Assembly (NCBI RefSeq): GCF_014066305.1 | Contig: NW_023501096.1 | Location: 248,001 to 312,000 of the forward strand | Direction of reading: 5' to 3' | Length of the DNA: 64,000 nt | From: Letharia columbiana | Taxonomy: Eukaryota > Ascomycota > Lecanoromycetes > Lecanorales > Parmeliaceae | Shown: one piece after another, positions 45,206 through 57,797 of the stretch | How the letters are laid out: each line of letters starts with the position of its first letter | Numbering within the stretch: position 1 is the stretch's first letter | Translations under genes and position numbers: made by a program | Notes under the pieces: model-generated | Told to the model about the DNA's origin: nothing | The model's database searches: none | The model's input: the letters and a program-made list of their open reading frames with translations, nothing else

Positions 45206-46914
45206 TCCTAGAGTCTGGGGGGTTGAATTAGTAGGCGTAGAAGCATTGGGAAGATTGATTCTTATACGTGATGACGGAGAGATTTGCGCTTGGATGAGGA
45301 GCTCAGGAAATGCGCAGATGCGCAGATGCGGTAATATCGTGTCAATCTGCCTCCCGCTCCCCCAGTCGCTTGTGGATCATGTTCCAGTACTATTTTCTAG
45401 TATTTGATTGGAAAGCATACCCTTCTGATATTATAGTGCATTTTAGACCAAGTAGATTCCCGCCTACCCAGTCTGGCCCTGCGGCTAGTAGATATCACTA
45501 TCAGGAACCATGCAATCGTAGGAAAATGGCAGACAGCCGCTTGAGCAGTCCTGATGCGGGAATAGAGGGCTCTAGGAGATGTTCTCTGTCCATTCTTCTA
45601 TTGCACATGGCCTTGTTTGTGACGGAAGTCGGAGCCATCCTCCTTTGTTGCCATGTAATTTGCATACGTACAGGGACTTAACTACGTAAGGAACGCTCAC
45701 TTATTGCCTGCAGGCTACACTGTTGGCGATCTATGTAAGGTCAGCTAATCACTTACCTTATGCTACAATACTAATCATTTTACCGGCTCACGTATGACTG
45801 ACCCATCTGCATCTTCTCAACGGACAACTGTACCCGAAGTCTTTTGCGTCGCAATGTGATTTTTCCGACAGTCCAAATCGGTTCGTCTGCGATTGCATCT
45901 CTTCAAAAGTTGTCGCTGTGGAGATAGAGCAGGGAATGAAAGTTTCTATGAGTAAGTAAATACGAGTAGCGCCTTGACATTCTCATTGATTGCATTTGCT
46001 ACGAGTCTGCTCCACGGCCTTACACATTTTACCACTCACATACTGAGGCCCCTTAGAACTCTTATAGTACGAAGTCGCCAAGACCGCAGTCCCCTATCAC
46101 ATATCACCGTCTGCATCACTTTCCAAGCTATTGATATCTCGTCTGATGTTCGTCAAATTCAATTTATCGCTGACTTCTTCTGCTAACGCCCATTCTAGAT
46201 GTTCAGAGGCGATTGAGATGTTGTACTCAGGAAATGTCTTTGGTTCTAGTTTAACACACGGCGTTGAGTAACTCTCTCAAGGAATCTGGCCCCAGTATTT
46301 CCGCGCGATGCGATAGCTTCGCCTGAGCTGATGTCTCAAGAATCTCATGGGTAGATAACAGGACTGGGGCTAACAGAGAATGGGGCCGAAAAAGGCAGAA
46401 TCATGAACGGTGGATAACACATTGGCAAAATCTAGTTCTGACGCAAGGGCTGGACTATCTTCATATCGAGCTCATTGTTCCGTCCCAAAGGCCTGCAGAG
46501 TGGATCGAAGGTGAGACCACAGCATTCAGGCCTTTGGAGGCAAAGCCGCAAACACAAGATCCAAACGATTCGATCTGATAATGCCTTTTCGAGCAGGCTC
46601 TTCTCCACCAGCCTTGAACAATTTACCAAGCCAGATCGTGACGGAAAGTACCATGAGCCAAGCCACCCCAGGAGTAGGTGTCTAGTTTCGAATCTCGGAT
46701 TAAGTCGTCACTGTCGGGTGAAACGTCTGAACTGTCTGAAGCCTTAATAAGACATGGTACGGCACGAAATAGGAATATAGCTTCGAGAGCCGAAATTATT
46801 GAGTGGAAGAAAAGAACCAAAACCTTGGAGAGGGTGGATCATCATCATCCATGATGTTTTGACAATGACATGCCAAAATATTACGACAGCGCTCTCTGAA
46901 ACACCAAAGCAAGA
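45206..46914. other. Gene-poor stretch
   Basis: 1.7 kb upstream of the secreted two-domain protein. A GCGCAGATGCGCAGATGCGG micro-duplication lies at 45314-45333. Open frames are short and overlapping. I see no supported gene. Confidence 0.35.
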
Positions 46915-47304
46915 CTATCCTCCTCCAACTGCTCCCCCTTGCCTCTGGGCCGGTTTCTCCACCTCATTGACGGCCCCCCTCCTCCGCACGTCAACCAAGC
47001 AACCGTCCCCATCCTTTCCCAAGGCCACAATCTCCGCTCGACTCCTATCTAACGTCACCCTCCTAGCCGCTCTATTAAGAGCGAAGTACCCTTGATGCGA
47101 AGAGATGACACAAGAGTCATCATCGAATTCCTGGAGGATCAAAACATCCGTGAGTCCAAATGTCTTCTGCAGGTCCCGGATTTCAAACCAGGCCAGGTCG
47201 GCACAGCGGTAGGTTTGCGCTGCTCTTCTTGAGAGGAAGCGGTGTCGTTGCTGCAGGTCGGGGAGGGAGAGTGTATGGTCGCCAAATTGCACATTCCCGG
47301 CCAT
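46915..47304 (-). CDS. Hypothetical protein (129 aa)
   Basis: Single-exon frame starting MAGNVQFGDHTLSLPDLQQR and containing CADLAWFEIRDLQKTFGLTD, VLILQEFDDDSCVISSHQGY and RSRAEIVALGKDGDGCLVDV, with a Gly/Arg-rich end (RQGGAVGGG). Composition is that of a folded soluble domain up to about residue 100. The frame is open eight codons further upstream. There is no recognised family and no signal peptide. Coding status is moderately likely. Confidence 0.4.
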   Translation of the reverse strand: MAGNVQFGDHTLSLPDLQQRHRFLSRRAAQTYRCADLAWFEIRDLQKTFGLTDVLILQEFDDDSCVISSHQGYFALNRAARRVTLDRSRAEIVALGKDGDGCLVDVRRRGAVNEVEKPAQRQGGAVGGG

Positions 47305-48116
47305 GGTTGTGGGGTTGCTTTGAAGCATTGATGGAATTGGACTTTGACACCGAGACCGATGAGGTCAAAAGCTCGAGGCTTAACAACTGAAACGAAAAAC
47401 GCATTCTTTGCTCGTGAGTCATTTTGAGCTTGGCATTGCGTGTGCACCTCTTTATACTTGACGGGTTCATGAACAGGCACTCGCAAGCAGAAATGTTTTT
47501 TTCAGCCTTGCATCCCCTAGCGGAGGTTTTTATAAGAAAACGGGGGCAACGAAAGCAACTTCCTGGGAAGTTATATAAACGCTCCGTGAACCGAGAATGA
47601 AAGCCGGAAAAGAAAGAAGTAGAAGAAGACGAAAAAACCCCCCAAAAAACCCCGAATATATCGACCATCCTTCATCCTCGCCCCCCAAAACAAGACCCCC
47701 CACTTCCACCAACAAACAACCCTCTCCTCCAACTCCCATGCAAGACTCGCTCCCCCCCCCCCTTCCCCCCTCCCACCCCAACAGAACCCCAAGTTAATCG
47801 TCCCCACATCCTTCCTTGCTTCCACCCACGACCACACCGCCAAACCCCCACTCCACCGCCTCCCCAAGAGTAACAAAAAAAGACACCGTAGTAACACTAC
47901 CGTATCCCCCCCTGGCACCCCAGCTCAACCTTACGCAACTCCCGCCCCCGCCGTACCTCACAATCCACAACCGGAGCCCAAATCCGGCATGCCCAGATCC
48001 CGAAACGCGACTCCAACAACCAACACCGCACACCGCACGCAGACCGACCGACAGACTGGCAAGTCTTTCTGTCCAGATAGCTCGGCCCTGCGTTCTTCAT
48101 CCGGGGACTTACTAAC

Positions 48117-48340
48117 CAATCGACCAATCGACCGACCAACCGACCAATCGACCGACCGACCAAGCAACCAACCGACCCACCGACCAAACAACCGACCAAG
48201 CAACCAAGCAAGGAACCCTCCGACAATCAACCAGCGTCAGCGACCAAAATAGATAAGTAGAGTACCTCGACACCCAATAAATGAATAAATGAATGAATGA
48301 ACAAATGAATCAATGAATCAATCAATCGATATCACATCAT
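48117..48340. repeat. Low-complexity (CCGA/CCAA)n and (AATG)n tracts
   Basis: 48117-48225 is built of ACCGACCAATCG-type units on the plus strand. 48278-48330 is an imperfect AATG/AATC repeat. Both directly precede the large (TCCA)n array. Confidence 0.85.
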
Positions 48341-48370
48341 CATAATATCATCATAATACATCATCATCAA

Positions 48371-48880
48371 CCCATCCATCCATCCATCCATCCATCCATC
48401 CATCCATCCATCCCTCCTCCATCCATCCATTCCATCCATCCATCCATCCACCCATCCATCCATCTCACTCTTCCTCCTCTCTCCACCTCCTATCCATCCA
48501 TCCATCTCCATCCATCCATCCATCATCCATCCATCCATCCACCATCCATCCATCCATCCATCCATCCATCCTCCTCCATCCATCCATCCATCCATCCATC
48601 CATCCATCCATCCATCCATCCATCCTCCATCCCTCCATCCTCCATCCTCCATCCATCCATCCTCCATCCATCCATCCACCCATCCATCCATCCATCCATC
48701 CATCCATCCATCCATCCATCCATCCATCCATCCATCCATCCATCCATCCATCCATCCATCCATCCATCCATCCATCCATCCATCCATCCATCCATCCATC
48801 CATCCATCCATCCATCCATCCATCCATCCATCCATCCATCCATCCATCCATCCATCCATCCATCCATCCACCCATCCATC
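48371..48880. repeat. (TCCA)n tetranucleotide array, about 510 bp
   Basis: Near-continuous CATC/TCCA repeats, interrupted in the left half by CCTCC and CACC variants and perfect over roughly 190 bp on the right (48682-48870). On the minus strand all three frames are open through much of it and translate as a DGWM repeat, but I do not regard these as genes. Confidence 0.97.
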
Positions 48881-49194
48881 GACAAATCCTCGCCCAGCAT
48901 CGATCGAGCAAGCCCGGAAAAACACACCTTACGAACGTCCAAAACAGCGACGGGGTACAAGTACAACCGGCATACAGATTCGCAGCCGATGGTTTGCTAT
49001 ACGGACGAGTCGACGCTTTAGCGAGTGGGTGGACCGGGTGTCGGACGAGCTGGGAGGGGTGGAGTGGGTAGGTAGGTGGGAGGTGGATGAGGGATGGGAT
49101 GGAATGGGATGGATGAGAGTGGGGGCGGAAATATTTTGGGGTAGGGATGATTGTATATACTTGTACGTATATACAGGGTGCACTCATTTATATA

Positions 49195-49240
49195 AGAAGA
49201 GAGAGAGAGAGAGAGATACACATGTGTATATATATATACA
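49195..49240. repeat. (GA)n and (TA)n dinucleotide tracts
   Basis: GAGAGAGAGAGAGAGAGA, then a TACACATGTGTATATATATA run, lie directly beyond the 3' end of the carboxylesterase gene. Confidence 0.85.
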
Positions 49241-49249
49241 TTCCTTCTC

Positions 49250-51333
49250 TTACAACAACCACGCAGCCCCCAAAACCACCACAGCCCCCGCAGCGATCTC
49301 CACGAAGCGGATGCCTCCCCTCTTGACCCCCTCGCTCGACACTTTGCTCTGACCCGCAGATCCAACTTCCCCACTCCCCATCATCGTCCCGTTCGTAGCG
49401 CCACTGGTATCATTGCTCGGATAGACGCTCACGGAAGCATTAAACGTCCCCGTCGTCGAATTCAAAAAGTCGCCCTGCTGAAAGAAAAGGCAGCGATTAT
49501 TGGCGTTCGGATCCGGGATCGGCTGAAACGGCAAGCCCGTGTTGTTCAAATCGAGGATAGTCCCGTTGCCGTAGATGGGAATACCCTCCGGGACGCCCGT
49601 TTCCGCAAAAGTGACGATCTGCCGCTGATGCGCGAGCGCGACGGTGACGTTGTAAGTGCCATAGGTGTCGTTTGTGCCGGGGCCGTTGTAGAAGGTGTAT
49701 TTGTTGTCGTTGGCGTGGAAGGCGGGCGGGACGCTGAACTGGTAGCCGTAGGTTTGATTGTCGAAGGCGCGGTCGAGGAAGTTGGTGGCGCAGGTGATGG
49801 CGTATTCGGCCACGAAGAGGATGGAGCGGCTGAGGTTGTCGGTGTAGGGGAGGCTGCCGTCGAAGATTGGAGGGTAGAGCGTTGTCGTGATGTAAGAGAC
49901 CGTGCTGGCGTTTGCGCTTGGCAGCCAGAGCTGAACAAGGCTGGTGAAGGCGTCGGAGGTGTTGGCGGTTGGGAGGGTGAATAGGACGCCTTCAGCCGCA
50001 TTGTGGCCGTTCATTACTTTGATTGATTTGTCGAAGCGGCCTTGGAGGAGCAGTCGGCCAGGGGCATCGGGGACGTACTCGCCGTCGACGACCGGGACGT
50101 AGGTAAATGCGCCATAATGGCCTGGGGTGTTGTAAGCGCCGAAGCCGACCGCGAGGCTGTTGGCCGTATTGAGAGAGCCAATAGGCGTTTTCTTGAGTTC
50201 CTCTAAGGTGGAGACGTTGGCCAGGGCTAGGAATTGGTTGAAGGCATTTTCTTGCTGCTGCGCCGGGATGTCGCTCACGAACCAAGGACTCATGGGCAAA
50301 CCCTGCTGGAATGGGGATGGGCCTGCGGTGCCGCCGTACGCAGTAATATGGAACACAATCGATGAGCCCCCCGCGGATTCTCCGAAGATGGTAACGCGGT
50401 TTGGATCTCCGCCGAAGAGGTGGATGTACTTCTGCACCCAATCAAAAGCCAAGCGTTGATCATAGAGTCCATTGTTCGCAGTCCCGCCGCTCGCTTCGAA
50501 AGTAGGTCCCGCCAAGAAACCAAACGCTCCAAGCTACTACATGTTAGTTTACTGGTTGTAATCATCTCACCGATGTTGGTAGGGGAAAATGCACTATTGC
50601 AGGGACTGGAGGGAGGGCGCTTGCTTACCCGATAGTTCATCGCAACGTAAACGACACCTTCTCCATCGGCCTCAAGAGCATCTTTGATCAAGCCTGCGGG
50701 GTTGCCGACTTCTTCCTTGGAATTTGAGCCGAAGCCGCCACCGTGAATCCAGACGAGGACGGGCAAGCCAGCGCTTGAATTTTGGGGGACAGAGGGGGTT
50801 GTGCTGTTATTGAAAACCTGTCGGGGCACCATGACGTCCAGTAAGAGACAGTCCTCGCTTACTCGTGGATCCTGCCGAGGGACCAGTTGCGCCGTGCTCT
50901 CCGCGTAAAGTGAGTCGTTGAGTTGGGCGAAGGGGAATGTGGATGTATTATCGGCGATGTAGTACTCGAGGAACTTGGTATTGATGGCATTGATGAAGGG
51001 TTGGCCTTGCGGGCAGATGTGCTCGACGCTGCCATTGTTGATGGTGGAGCTGTCTGTTTGTTTTGGAGGAATGGGTTTGGCGAAGCGCAAGGCGCCGATG
51101 GGAGGCTCTGCATAGGGGATGTTGGAGAAGTTGTAGTAGCCTCCGGATGCCTTGGGGATCAACGTCAGCGAATGCGCATGATAATCATCGAATTGAGGAG
51201 TTTGATAGGTATGTACATTCAAGGCGATGGCTCGATGGACTTCATAGCCAAGATCTACGGTGGGAAGGGACTGTGAGATGGCAGAAGCGACAAAAAAGGC
51301 ATAATTGATGATGGAGGTTTGAAGGACATGCAT
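49250..51333 (-). CDS. Secreted type-B carboxylesterase/lipase, probably GPI-anchored (662 aa)
   Basis: Alpha/beta-hydrolase that cleaves carboxylic esters. Two exons, 51333-50629 and 50533-49250, join after VYVAMNYR to LGAFGFL. The start at 51333 gives a signal peptide ([20 protein letters not shown]); the frame is open 14 codons further upstream but without a better leader. Landmarks are the N-terminal [14 protein letters not shown], the signature [12 protein letters not shown], the oxyanion loop HGGGF at 197-201, and the nucleophile elbow FGESAGG with Ser288. The expected His lies in [12 protein letters not shown]. Many N-x-S/T sites are present. The C-terminus is Ser/Gly-rich and ends in a hydrophobic stretch ([20 protein letters not shown]) with nothing after it, as in GPI-attachment signals. 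The substrate is unknown. Confidence 0.88.
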
Positions 51334-52736
51334 AATAATGCGCAAGAGTGAATGGAGGAGAGGTGGTGAAATCAATGAAGCTGGATGATTGATTATTTAT
51401 TATTTGCATATGCAGGTACCATAAGGAAGCCGGGTAGCTGAGCCGCCACGCAGGGACATACCTTACCTCGCATGGTTACATTGCGTACCCGTCAAAGCCG
51501 TTGAAAGCATGATGGTTCCTTTACTTTGTACCGAATCTCTAGCGCGGCTCAAGCGCGATTGCAAAGACAACAAGGAGGAGAGGGCACCAGGGCACCTAGA
51601 GAATTACCTTAAGGTACATAGAAAAGGCGTAAAAATGCGGTGCGACAGCGTCATTGGGCTTGTTGTTTCGCCCATGGTTGATGCATGTAACTTTGCTGAG
51701 ATCGGAGATCTTTTCAAGCTTCCCTACGTGCCACGTGCGTCATGCCCGTCCCGAGTATCCGTAAATTGCACTAAATGTGTTGGCTGTATCAGATCGTGGC
51801 TTGGGGCAACTTATCACTAAGGTAGGTACCTACTCTACTTTACTTTAGGTACTCACCCCACTAAATAACAAGCCCCGCGTTTGTATCTTAAGCTGGTCTC
51901 GGCTAGATAAGCTGCCCCAAATGCGCCCCCTGTTCAGCCACCAAGTCTATCCCTGCACTCTGGGGAACTGTCTAACCGACGTGGGGCATCTGGATCTACT
52001 GCACATCAGGGGCGGAATCTATGATGGGTTGCGGATTGAGAAGACGTCGATCATTCATGGCGGACGCAGGGATGATAAATCTTGAGCCTGACCCCAACCA
52101 ACAGAGCAATCGAATTAACATGCTGACCGATGGTGCCGGTTCCGTTGCTTCCCAGAATCTGGAGGACAATTGTTTTTTCGACAGCAAGATAAGTCGAGTT
52201 GACTTTTGGGCTTCTGGGAATGGTCAGTGCGAGGATTTTTCACTTTGGTAGAGAGTTTGGAATTTTGATTGAGCGGCCCTCCGGCCCTCTGCTAAACGGT
52301 ACTTGTATCTGTCCATGACTGAAACCCCCTTGACAGCCAATCACATGACGAGCCTCCTCGTTTGATATCGCCCTTCTACAGATGTCCTCTGCGACTTGTC
52401 CTCTTCAGTCGTACTCTCCTACTAGAGTATCATCTTCACCCGCAAAAACACTAAGTATGCTAGCTTGTCCCGAGAGTGAGGGCCCGCAAGCTGGCCGGCC
52501 CCCAGTTGCACTCCCCTGTATCCGAGTGGTAACCTGTGTGGTGGCAGAAGGTTTATTACCTCTCCCTCCGCTCCTCGCCTTCATCGTGTCGATTTCCGCA
52601 AAGCCAGCAACTCTCGGCGCAGTCTGGTCAGTATTGCTTGCAGCCGTTCAATATCCGCTGTCGTCGTGCATTGTCGACTGGCTTATTTCAATGCCAATTC
52701 TGAGCCGATCAAAATCGCAAGACTACCGTATGCCCG
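51334..52736. other. Divergent intergenic region
   Basis: 1.4 kb between the minus-strand esterase and the plus-strand rhodopsin-domain gene, so both promoters should lie here. A TATTTATTATTTGCATATGC stretch at 51396-51415 is about 65 bp upstream of the esterase ATG and is AT-rich enough to act as a core promoter. The open frame 52382-52915 overlaps exon 1 of the next gene in another frame and is not accepted. Confidence 0.4.
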
Positions 52737-54287
52737 ATGGCTGCAGCACACAAATGGAATTCAGTAAAATGCGCGCCGGGCGATACCTCTGGCCTTTGTG
52801 CCAACCAGCAACCTCAATTGCTGGGAGTCACATCTGCTCTCCTCGCTCTCTCCACCATGGTGGTCGTCCTGCGGCTGGTCTCAAGAGGACTCTCAGCTAT
52901 GAGCTATTGGTTTGATGATGCCGCGATCGTTGTTGCTCTGGTAGGTTCCTTTTCGTATGGTCGAGAATCATGGTGAAGGTTACTGAAGTCGTTCCCCACC
53001 AGATCATTTCATGGGGCGATGCCATATGCATATACGTCCGTAAGCAGACCTTCCATTCCCATGCCACGTTGAGCTTCCATTGACCGAATGCAGTTGTCAA
53101 GGCTACTGGGGTGGGACGGCACATCGAGGCGGTCCCCAATCATTCCCTTACGCAGTACAAGGTATGCAATGCCGATTCCGTTCATACACTCATACTAAGA
53201 TCATGGATCTAGTCGAACTGGAGCTATGAAATACTCTTCCCGTTCACCATTGTCTCAATCAAGATGTCTATCCTCCTCTTCTACAATCGTCTCTTTGGTG
53301 TCCGAAACGCCTTTCGATACTCAGTCTTCGCATTAATGGCCGCCACCTGGGCGTGGGGTATCGCCGTCTTCTTCGCCACCTTGTTCCAATGCAAACCCAT
53401 TGCAGGCAATTGGGACAAGACCATTCCAGGGTCCCATTGTCTTCTTGATCACATACTCCTGAAGCTCAGTATACCAAATGCCGTACTGGACTGGTTCGTC
53501 CTATTTCTCCCCATTGTGGTGGTATGGAACCTTCAGATATCAATAGACCGAAAGGTCGCTCTGAGCGCCATCTTCCTAGTCGGTGCATTGTAAGTCTTCA
53601 CTCTCCAAACCTTCCTCCATCCTTCCATTCACCATCAAGCCCTTGATCACCGTAATCGTTATAATTATACGTCCTGTTCGTCAAACAACGGCCGTACATG
53701 CTGCGGATTCCCACCACGCCCCCCAAATCACCTCCGACTGACAAAACCTCCCAACAAATAGTGCCTGCGCCGCATCCATCCTCCGCTGCTGGGCCATTGC
53801 CAATATCGACCACGCCGACCCGACCTGGTCCTACACCCGCTACATGCTCTGGACGCAAGTCGAACTCAGCGTCGGCATAATCTGCGCCTGCCTCCCCACC
53901 TTACAACCCGTCCTCAACGCCACCCTAGGTCCCTGCTTCGGCCGCGTCTTCGCAACCTTCCACTCTACCAAGAAAGCATCCGCTGCAACCGACGGCTCCG
54001 GCCCTTCGTCATCATCGAAATGGCACGCGTCATCATCGAACAAAGGCAGTCGGAACCAGATGAGCGGTCGCGGGAACAGTACCGTGGCCAGTAACAACGG
54101 GGACTGGAATCGCCTCGCGGACGGAACGACCGGGCTGGCGCCGACGAATAATACCGTTACGAGCGCCTGGACGGTTGACGAGGGTGACGAGCAGAGCGAT
54201 GATGCGATTCCGTTGAAGGGCATCAGGGTGCAGCAAGATCTGGAGCAGAATATGCAACGGGGGTTGCGGCCGGGCATGGCTCTTTAG
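52737..54287 (+). CDS. Rhodopsin-domain seven-helix integral membrane protein (403 aa)
   Basis: Member of the large Pezizomycotina family of rhodopsin-like membrane proteins related to Pth11, here without a CFEM domain. Five exons: 52737-52940, 53003-53039, 53094-53161, 53213-53589 and 53762-54287, all GT-AG and in phase. Landmarks are VVVLRLVSRGLSAMSYWFDD after the first helix, then YEILFPFTIVSIKMSILLFY, FFATLFQCKPIAGNWD, CLLDHILLKLSIPNAVLDWF, FLVGAFACAASILRC and SVGIICACLPTLQPVLN. The C-terminal 110 residues are cytosolic, rich in Ser, Asn and Gly, and end RGLRPGMAL. Relatives have been implicated in surface sensing; most are uncharacterised, so no ligand is proposed. The N-terminus before helix 1 is short. 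Confidence 0.87.
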
Positions 54288-54604
54288 AAAGGGTTTACCT
54301 GCTGTGGTTAGGACCGGTCGTATGTCAAAAGGTGGACCGATGACGCCGCGGTGATGAGAATGACATCTAGAATGATGCGTACGATCTGGGTACCGTGTGA
54401 GTAGGCTACAATCTTGGGATACATGATTTTCTCGATAGCTTATACCGGAATCTTGGCGGTGCATTTCGAGCGACTTTGTACAGAAGCAAATGCATGCTAC
54501 ATCATATGCTAACCACTTTCATCATGCGTTGTATTCCCTCCGATTTCCTTCGGGAAAAAAAGGCCGATGCTGCTCTCCTCCCATACCTTCCATCAGTTTA
54601 ACAC

Positions 54605-55210
54605 CCCTCACTTATAACTCAGTGCCTCTGCATTCTAAAGTTGTATGCTTTTCTGGTCCTTAATGTCCAGCCTTTACACTCGGTCTACCATACTCACCTA
54701 CCTAATGCACGTCTTCGAGCCCCCACCTCGAACTAAGGTTCCACCCACCTAAGAAAAAAACTTACAAAGGCAATTCCTCTCTTCCAACCAACCAACCGAA
54801 AAACAGACAAACAGACGACCCTTTCAGGACCACTAATGCGGAGTACTCTGTGGTTGAATTGATACGACGTAAGATACCTTTGTATGAAGAGCGTCGTCGC
54901 GTTTTGTCAAACCGCTATAACCTGATGTTGATGCGGCTTGTTGTTTTTATGGAGGAGTTTATTATAGTTGTTGCAGCATAGGGCTGGATGCTGACTCACC
55001 CTTCCATCATTTAAACATACTTATAACTCAGTGCCTCTGCAGCCTTTACACTCGGTCTACCATACTCACCTACCTAATGCACGTCTTCGAGCCCCCACCT
55101 CGAACTAAGGTTCCACCCACCTAAGAAAAAAACTTACAAAGGCAATTCCTCTCTTCCAACCAACCAACCGAAAAACAGACAAACAGACGACCCTTTCAGG
55201 ACCACTAATG
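54605..55210. repeat. 171-bp perfect direct repeat with partial flanking homology
   Basis: 54668-54838 equals 55040-55210 (offset 372), beginning CAGCCTTTACACTCGGTCTA and ending CCACTAATG. Upstream, CTTATAACTCAGTGCCTCTG is also shared (54611 on, and 55020 on). The second copy therefore looks like the first with about 36 bp deleted between the two blocks. It is non-coding. Confidence 0.93.
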
Positions 55211-57797
55211 TATAAGTGAGGTAAGGTAATTCAAACAAGCCACCATTCAATCGCGGCTCCTCGCTCCCGCGTCCGGATTAATCCGCAACAGATCCCCCCC
55301 ACCCCCCCTTGCCTCAGCATATCTTCTCGGCACCAAGAACTCCGCGCAACGCAACTATCATCGTCACAATTTACCGAAAAAGCATCGCTGTAGCGGCTCG
55401 GAATCGAGTCGGGAAAAAAAGAAAGAAAGAAAGAAAGAGCTATAACAGATGGAGGTGCGTACGTATTCATGGAATTAAAGCGGTGAAGTGTAAACAGTCC
55501 TCCCGCTGTAGATCTTCGAACCTCTCTCTCTCCCTCCCTCCCAACCCCCCCAACCCCGCGAAGTCAACCGGATCGCGTTGCCGTTAGTACCGTTTCTGCG
55601 CCTCATCATTCATCATCGCGTCCGAGATCAGGCGCCATTTTCAGTAAAGTACCGAATTCGATACCTCGACGTAATAACCCAGGCGAGGTTCATTCATTCA
55701 GCATGTCTTTGAACAAAGTGCGGACCCGACTAGTCCGACCGAAAACCCCATCTCGCGTCACTCGTCCTGGCGATAGACGATTGTTGAATGCTTGTGTCAA
55801 GTCTGATCAAGCGTCTGGTGGTCCTTCCAAAAATGGGTTTGATAGACCAAACACACATTTAGAGGCTTGGACGAAGGTCTCGAGATCTTCTGGCGGGCAC
55901 GCTCTTTAATACCTCAATCAAGCACAAGTTCGGTTGGGAGATCGTTAGAACTTGCTGTATTTGCTGTACTATCTGCAGATGCTTAAAGTTATGGATACCG
56001 GGGTTGTTGATGTGTAAATGGAGGAAGGAAATGGGTTGGAGTAAAGACCAAAGGCAGTGTTCACTTCGGACGCTGATCGCTAACGTGTTTTCACTAAATC
56101 CCATGTAGCACCCTCCCACGAGAAAAGTCCCCAGGTAAAGAAAATATGTATTATGAGCGTAGTCATGTAGCTCTGTAAGTAAGGTCTGTCGTTGCCAATT
56201 TGCTACCGAGATGCATATGTCACTTTACATTTGAAGCATAAATTCCGTCTGCCTGAGTCAGATTCTAAGGCTCGATACTGTGTTCTGGGACCATGATTAC
56301 CTTAGGTCACGGCGCCAGGAGATCAATCCCTTTACACGGGGAACTGTACAACCCTGCTCTGTTCTCGTACCCTCCTTTTTTTTCTAGCCGTATACCCCAT
56401 CTTTTCTACACATACACCTCCCGAATCCAACTCTCGGGCTCCAAATACAGCTGCAGCTCTACACGGTCGCATTTGAAAGTTCTCTCGTACCATCTTGCTA
56501 CTTACAAAATGCGTCGCTCGTGGATACAATCCTGCCTCCCTTCGAGGGTCGCCCCTACACACACCTTCTCCTACAAGCTTCTGATGCGCTGCACCTGAAA
56601 CAGACCAATCCTCCGAGAGTAAATCAGCTAGTGCGACCACCTTTCAATCCGCGCGAATCTTGTCTCAGGATTTTGGAAATGGCTCTCAACGCTTGGCCGG
56701 ATGTGTGGGTATATATCTAACAGAAGAAGGTGTACAGCGATTACTCCCCTTTTCAACCCCTTCTGGCGGCTCTCAAATGACATAGCACACTGAGATGAAT
56801 ACCCAGGGCAGCATTTCTCCTTGTACGTCTGCGGCATTGTGATGGTCGTCCAGACATGAAGACTCAAAGCCCCCGGACAACATGACTGTAGCACCTAGAA
56901 GCGGTTCCTCCGTGGAATGGTTTTTGGGATTACCGCCCAAATAACGTGGCGCCTATCACTACGGCAAAAACCCTCGGCATTGACATGCCAGCTACAAGAA
57001 GGATATAGGAGAAGGTTCAGTATACCCAATACCTGACGAGATGGCACCGATTAAGCTCACTGACAAGGCCCCCATTACCAATTTGAGAATTCCAAAGCAA
57101 GGAACCCAGTCACAAAAGTATGACCGTTCAGGACGCATTGGAAACCCTCGTAAATTTCAAACCTTGCCAACATCAGGACAAAGGTGCAATAAGCGCCCGG
57201 CTTCTACATCGTCTCGATGCTCGCTATTTCTTTGTTCCTGGATTGCTTCCATTAGGCAGCCGTTGTTCACCAATTACAAAACATCTAGAATCCCAGACCA
57301 GTCCAATGTCTCTTCAGTTTGGCTTTCTTGCACCCTCTGGGGTCGGTACATATCTCACAATGACAGATCCTCTCTTCTTTGATCATAGACACAACAGTGT
57401 ATAACACTTACATATATACATATATATATAACACAGCTTCAAGCCATCGTGCTAGTCTTCTTTGTTCGGTGGTGGAAGGACTGCACCAGCTTGTATCCCA
57501 GCTCCTACCGAGGGTTTGACACTGAGACGTTGTCTGGCTCCAACACGATGGGGGTGATGATGGTGCTTGACACTCTGCTTCGACACTCTGGAAGGCATTT
57601 ATCTTCAGAGCTTCTTCCTCCAGATTTCTTTCCTCTTCTTCATGCTCTACTCTCGAAGACAGCCATAAGTCTAACTCGCACATCCAAGACAAATTCAACT
57701 CCATTATTCATGCATCCAAGACCGAATTCAAAATACAAACCTCAACGTCCAACACTAAAACCTTCTCGATCATTCCCAGCATCCGGAGCACAGAGTA
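55211..57797. other. Gene-poor stretch
   Basis: 2.6 kb with several short plus-strand frames. 55703-55909 (68 aa, starts MSLNKVRTRLVRPKTPSRVT) and 57041-57404 (overlapping frames containing RLLHRLDARYFFVPGLLPLG and LQFGFLAPSGVGTYLTMTDP) are the most protein-like, but neither can be tied to a family or a complete gene. A (GAAA)n run lies at 55417-55438 and a TA-rich run at 57410-57430. Confidence 0.35.

Noticed and set aside
46660..46700. Short T-loop-like phrase TTTCGAATCTCGG suggesting a tRNA
   Set aside because: No acceptor stem, anticodon arm or A-box could be folded around it.
48332..49187. Minus-strand open frames of 147-240 codons encoding DGWM repeats
   Set aside because: They are translations of the (TCCA)n microsatellite. 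All three frames are open, which is a property of the repeat and not evidence of a gene.
52382..52915. 177-codon plus-strand frame upstream of and overlapping the rhodopsin-domain gene
   Set aside because: It overlaps exon 1 of a clear gene in another frame and shows no domain. The rhodopsin-domain reading is supported by five in-phase exons.
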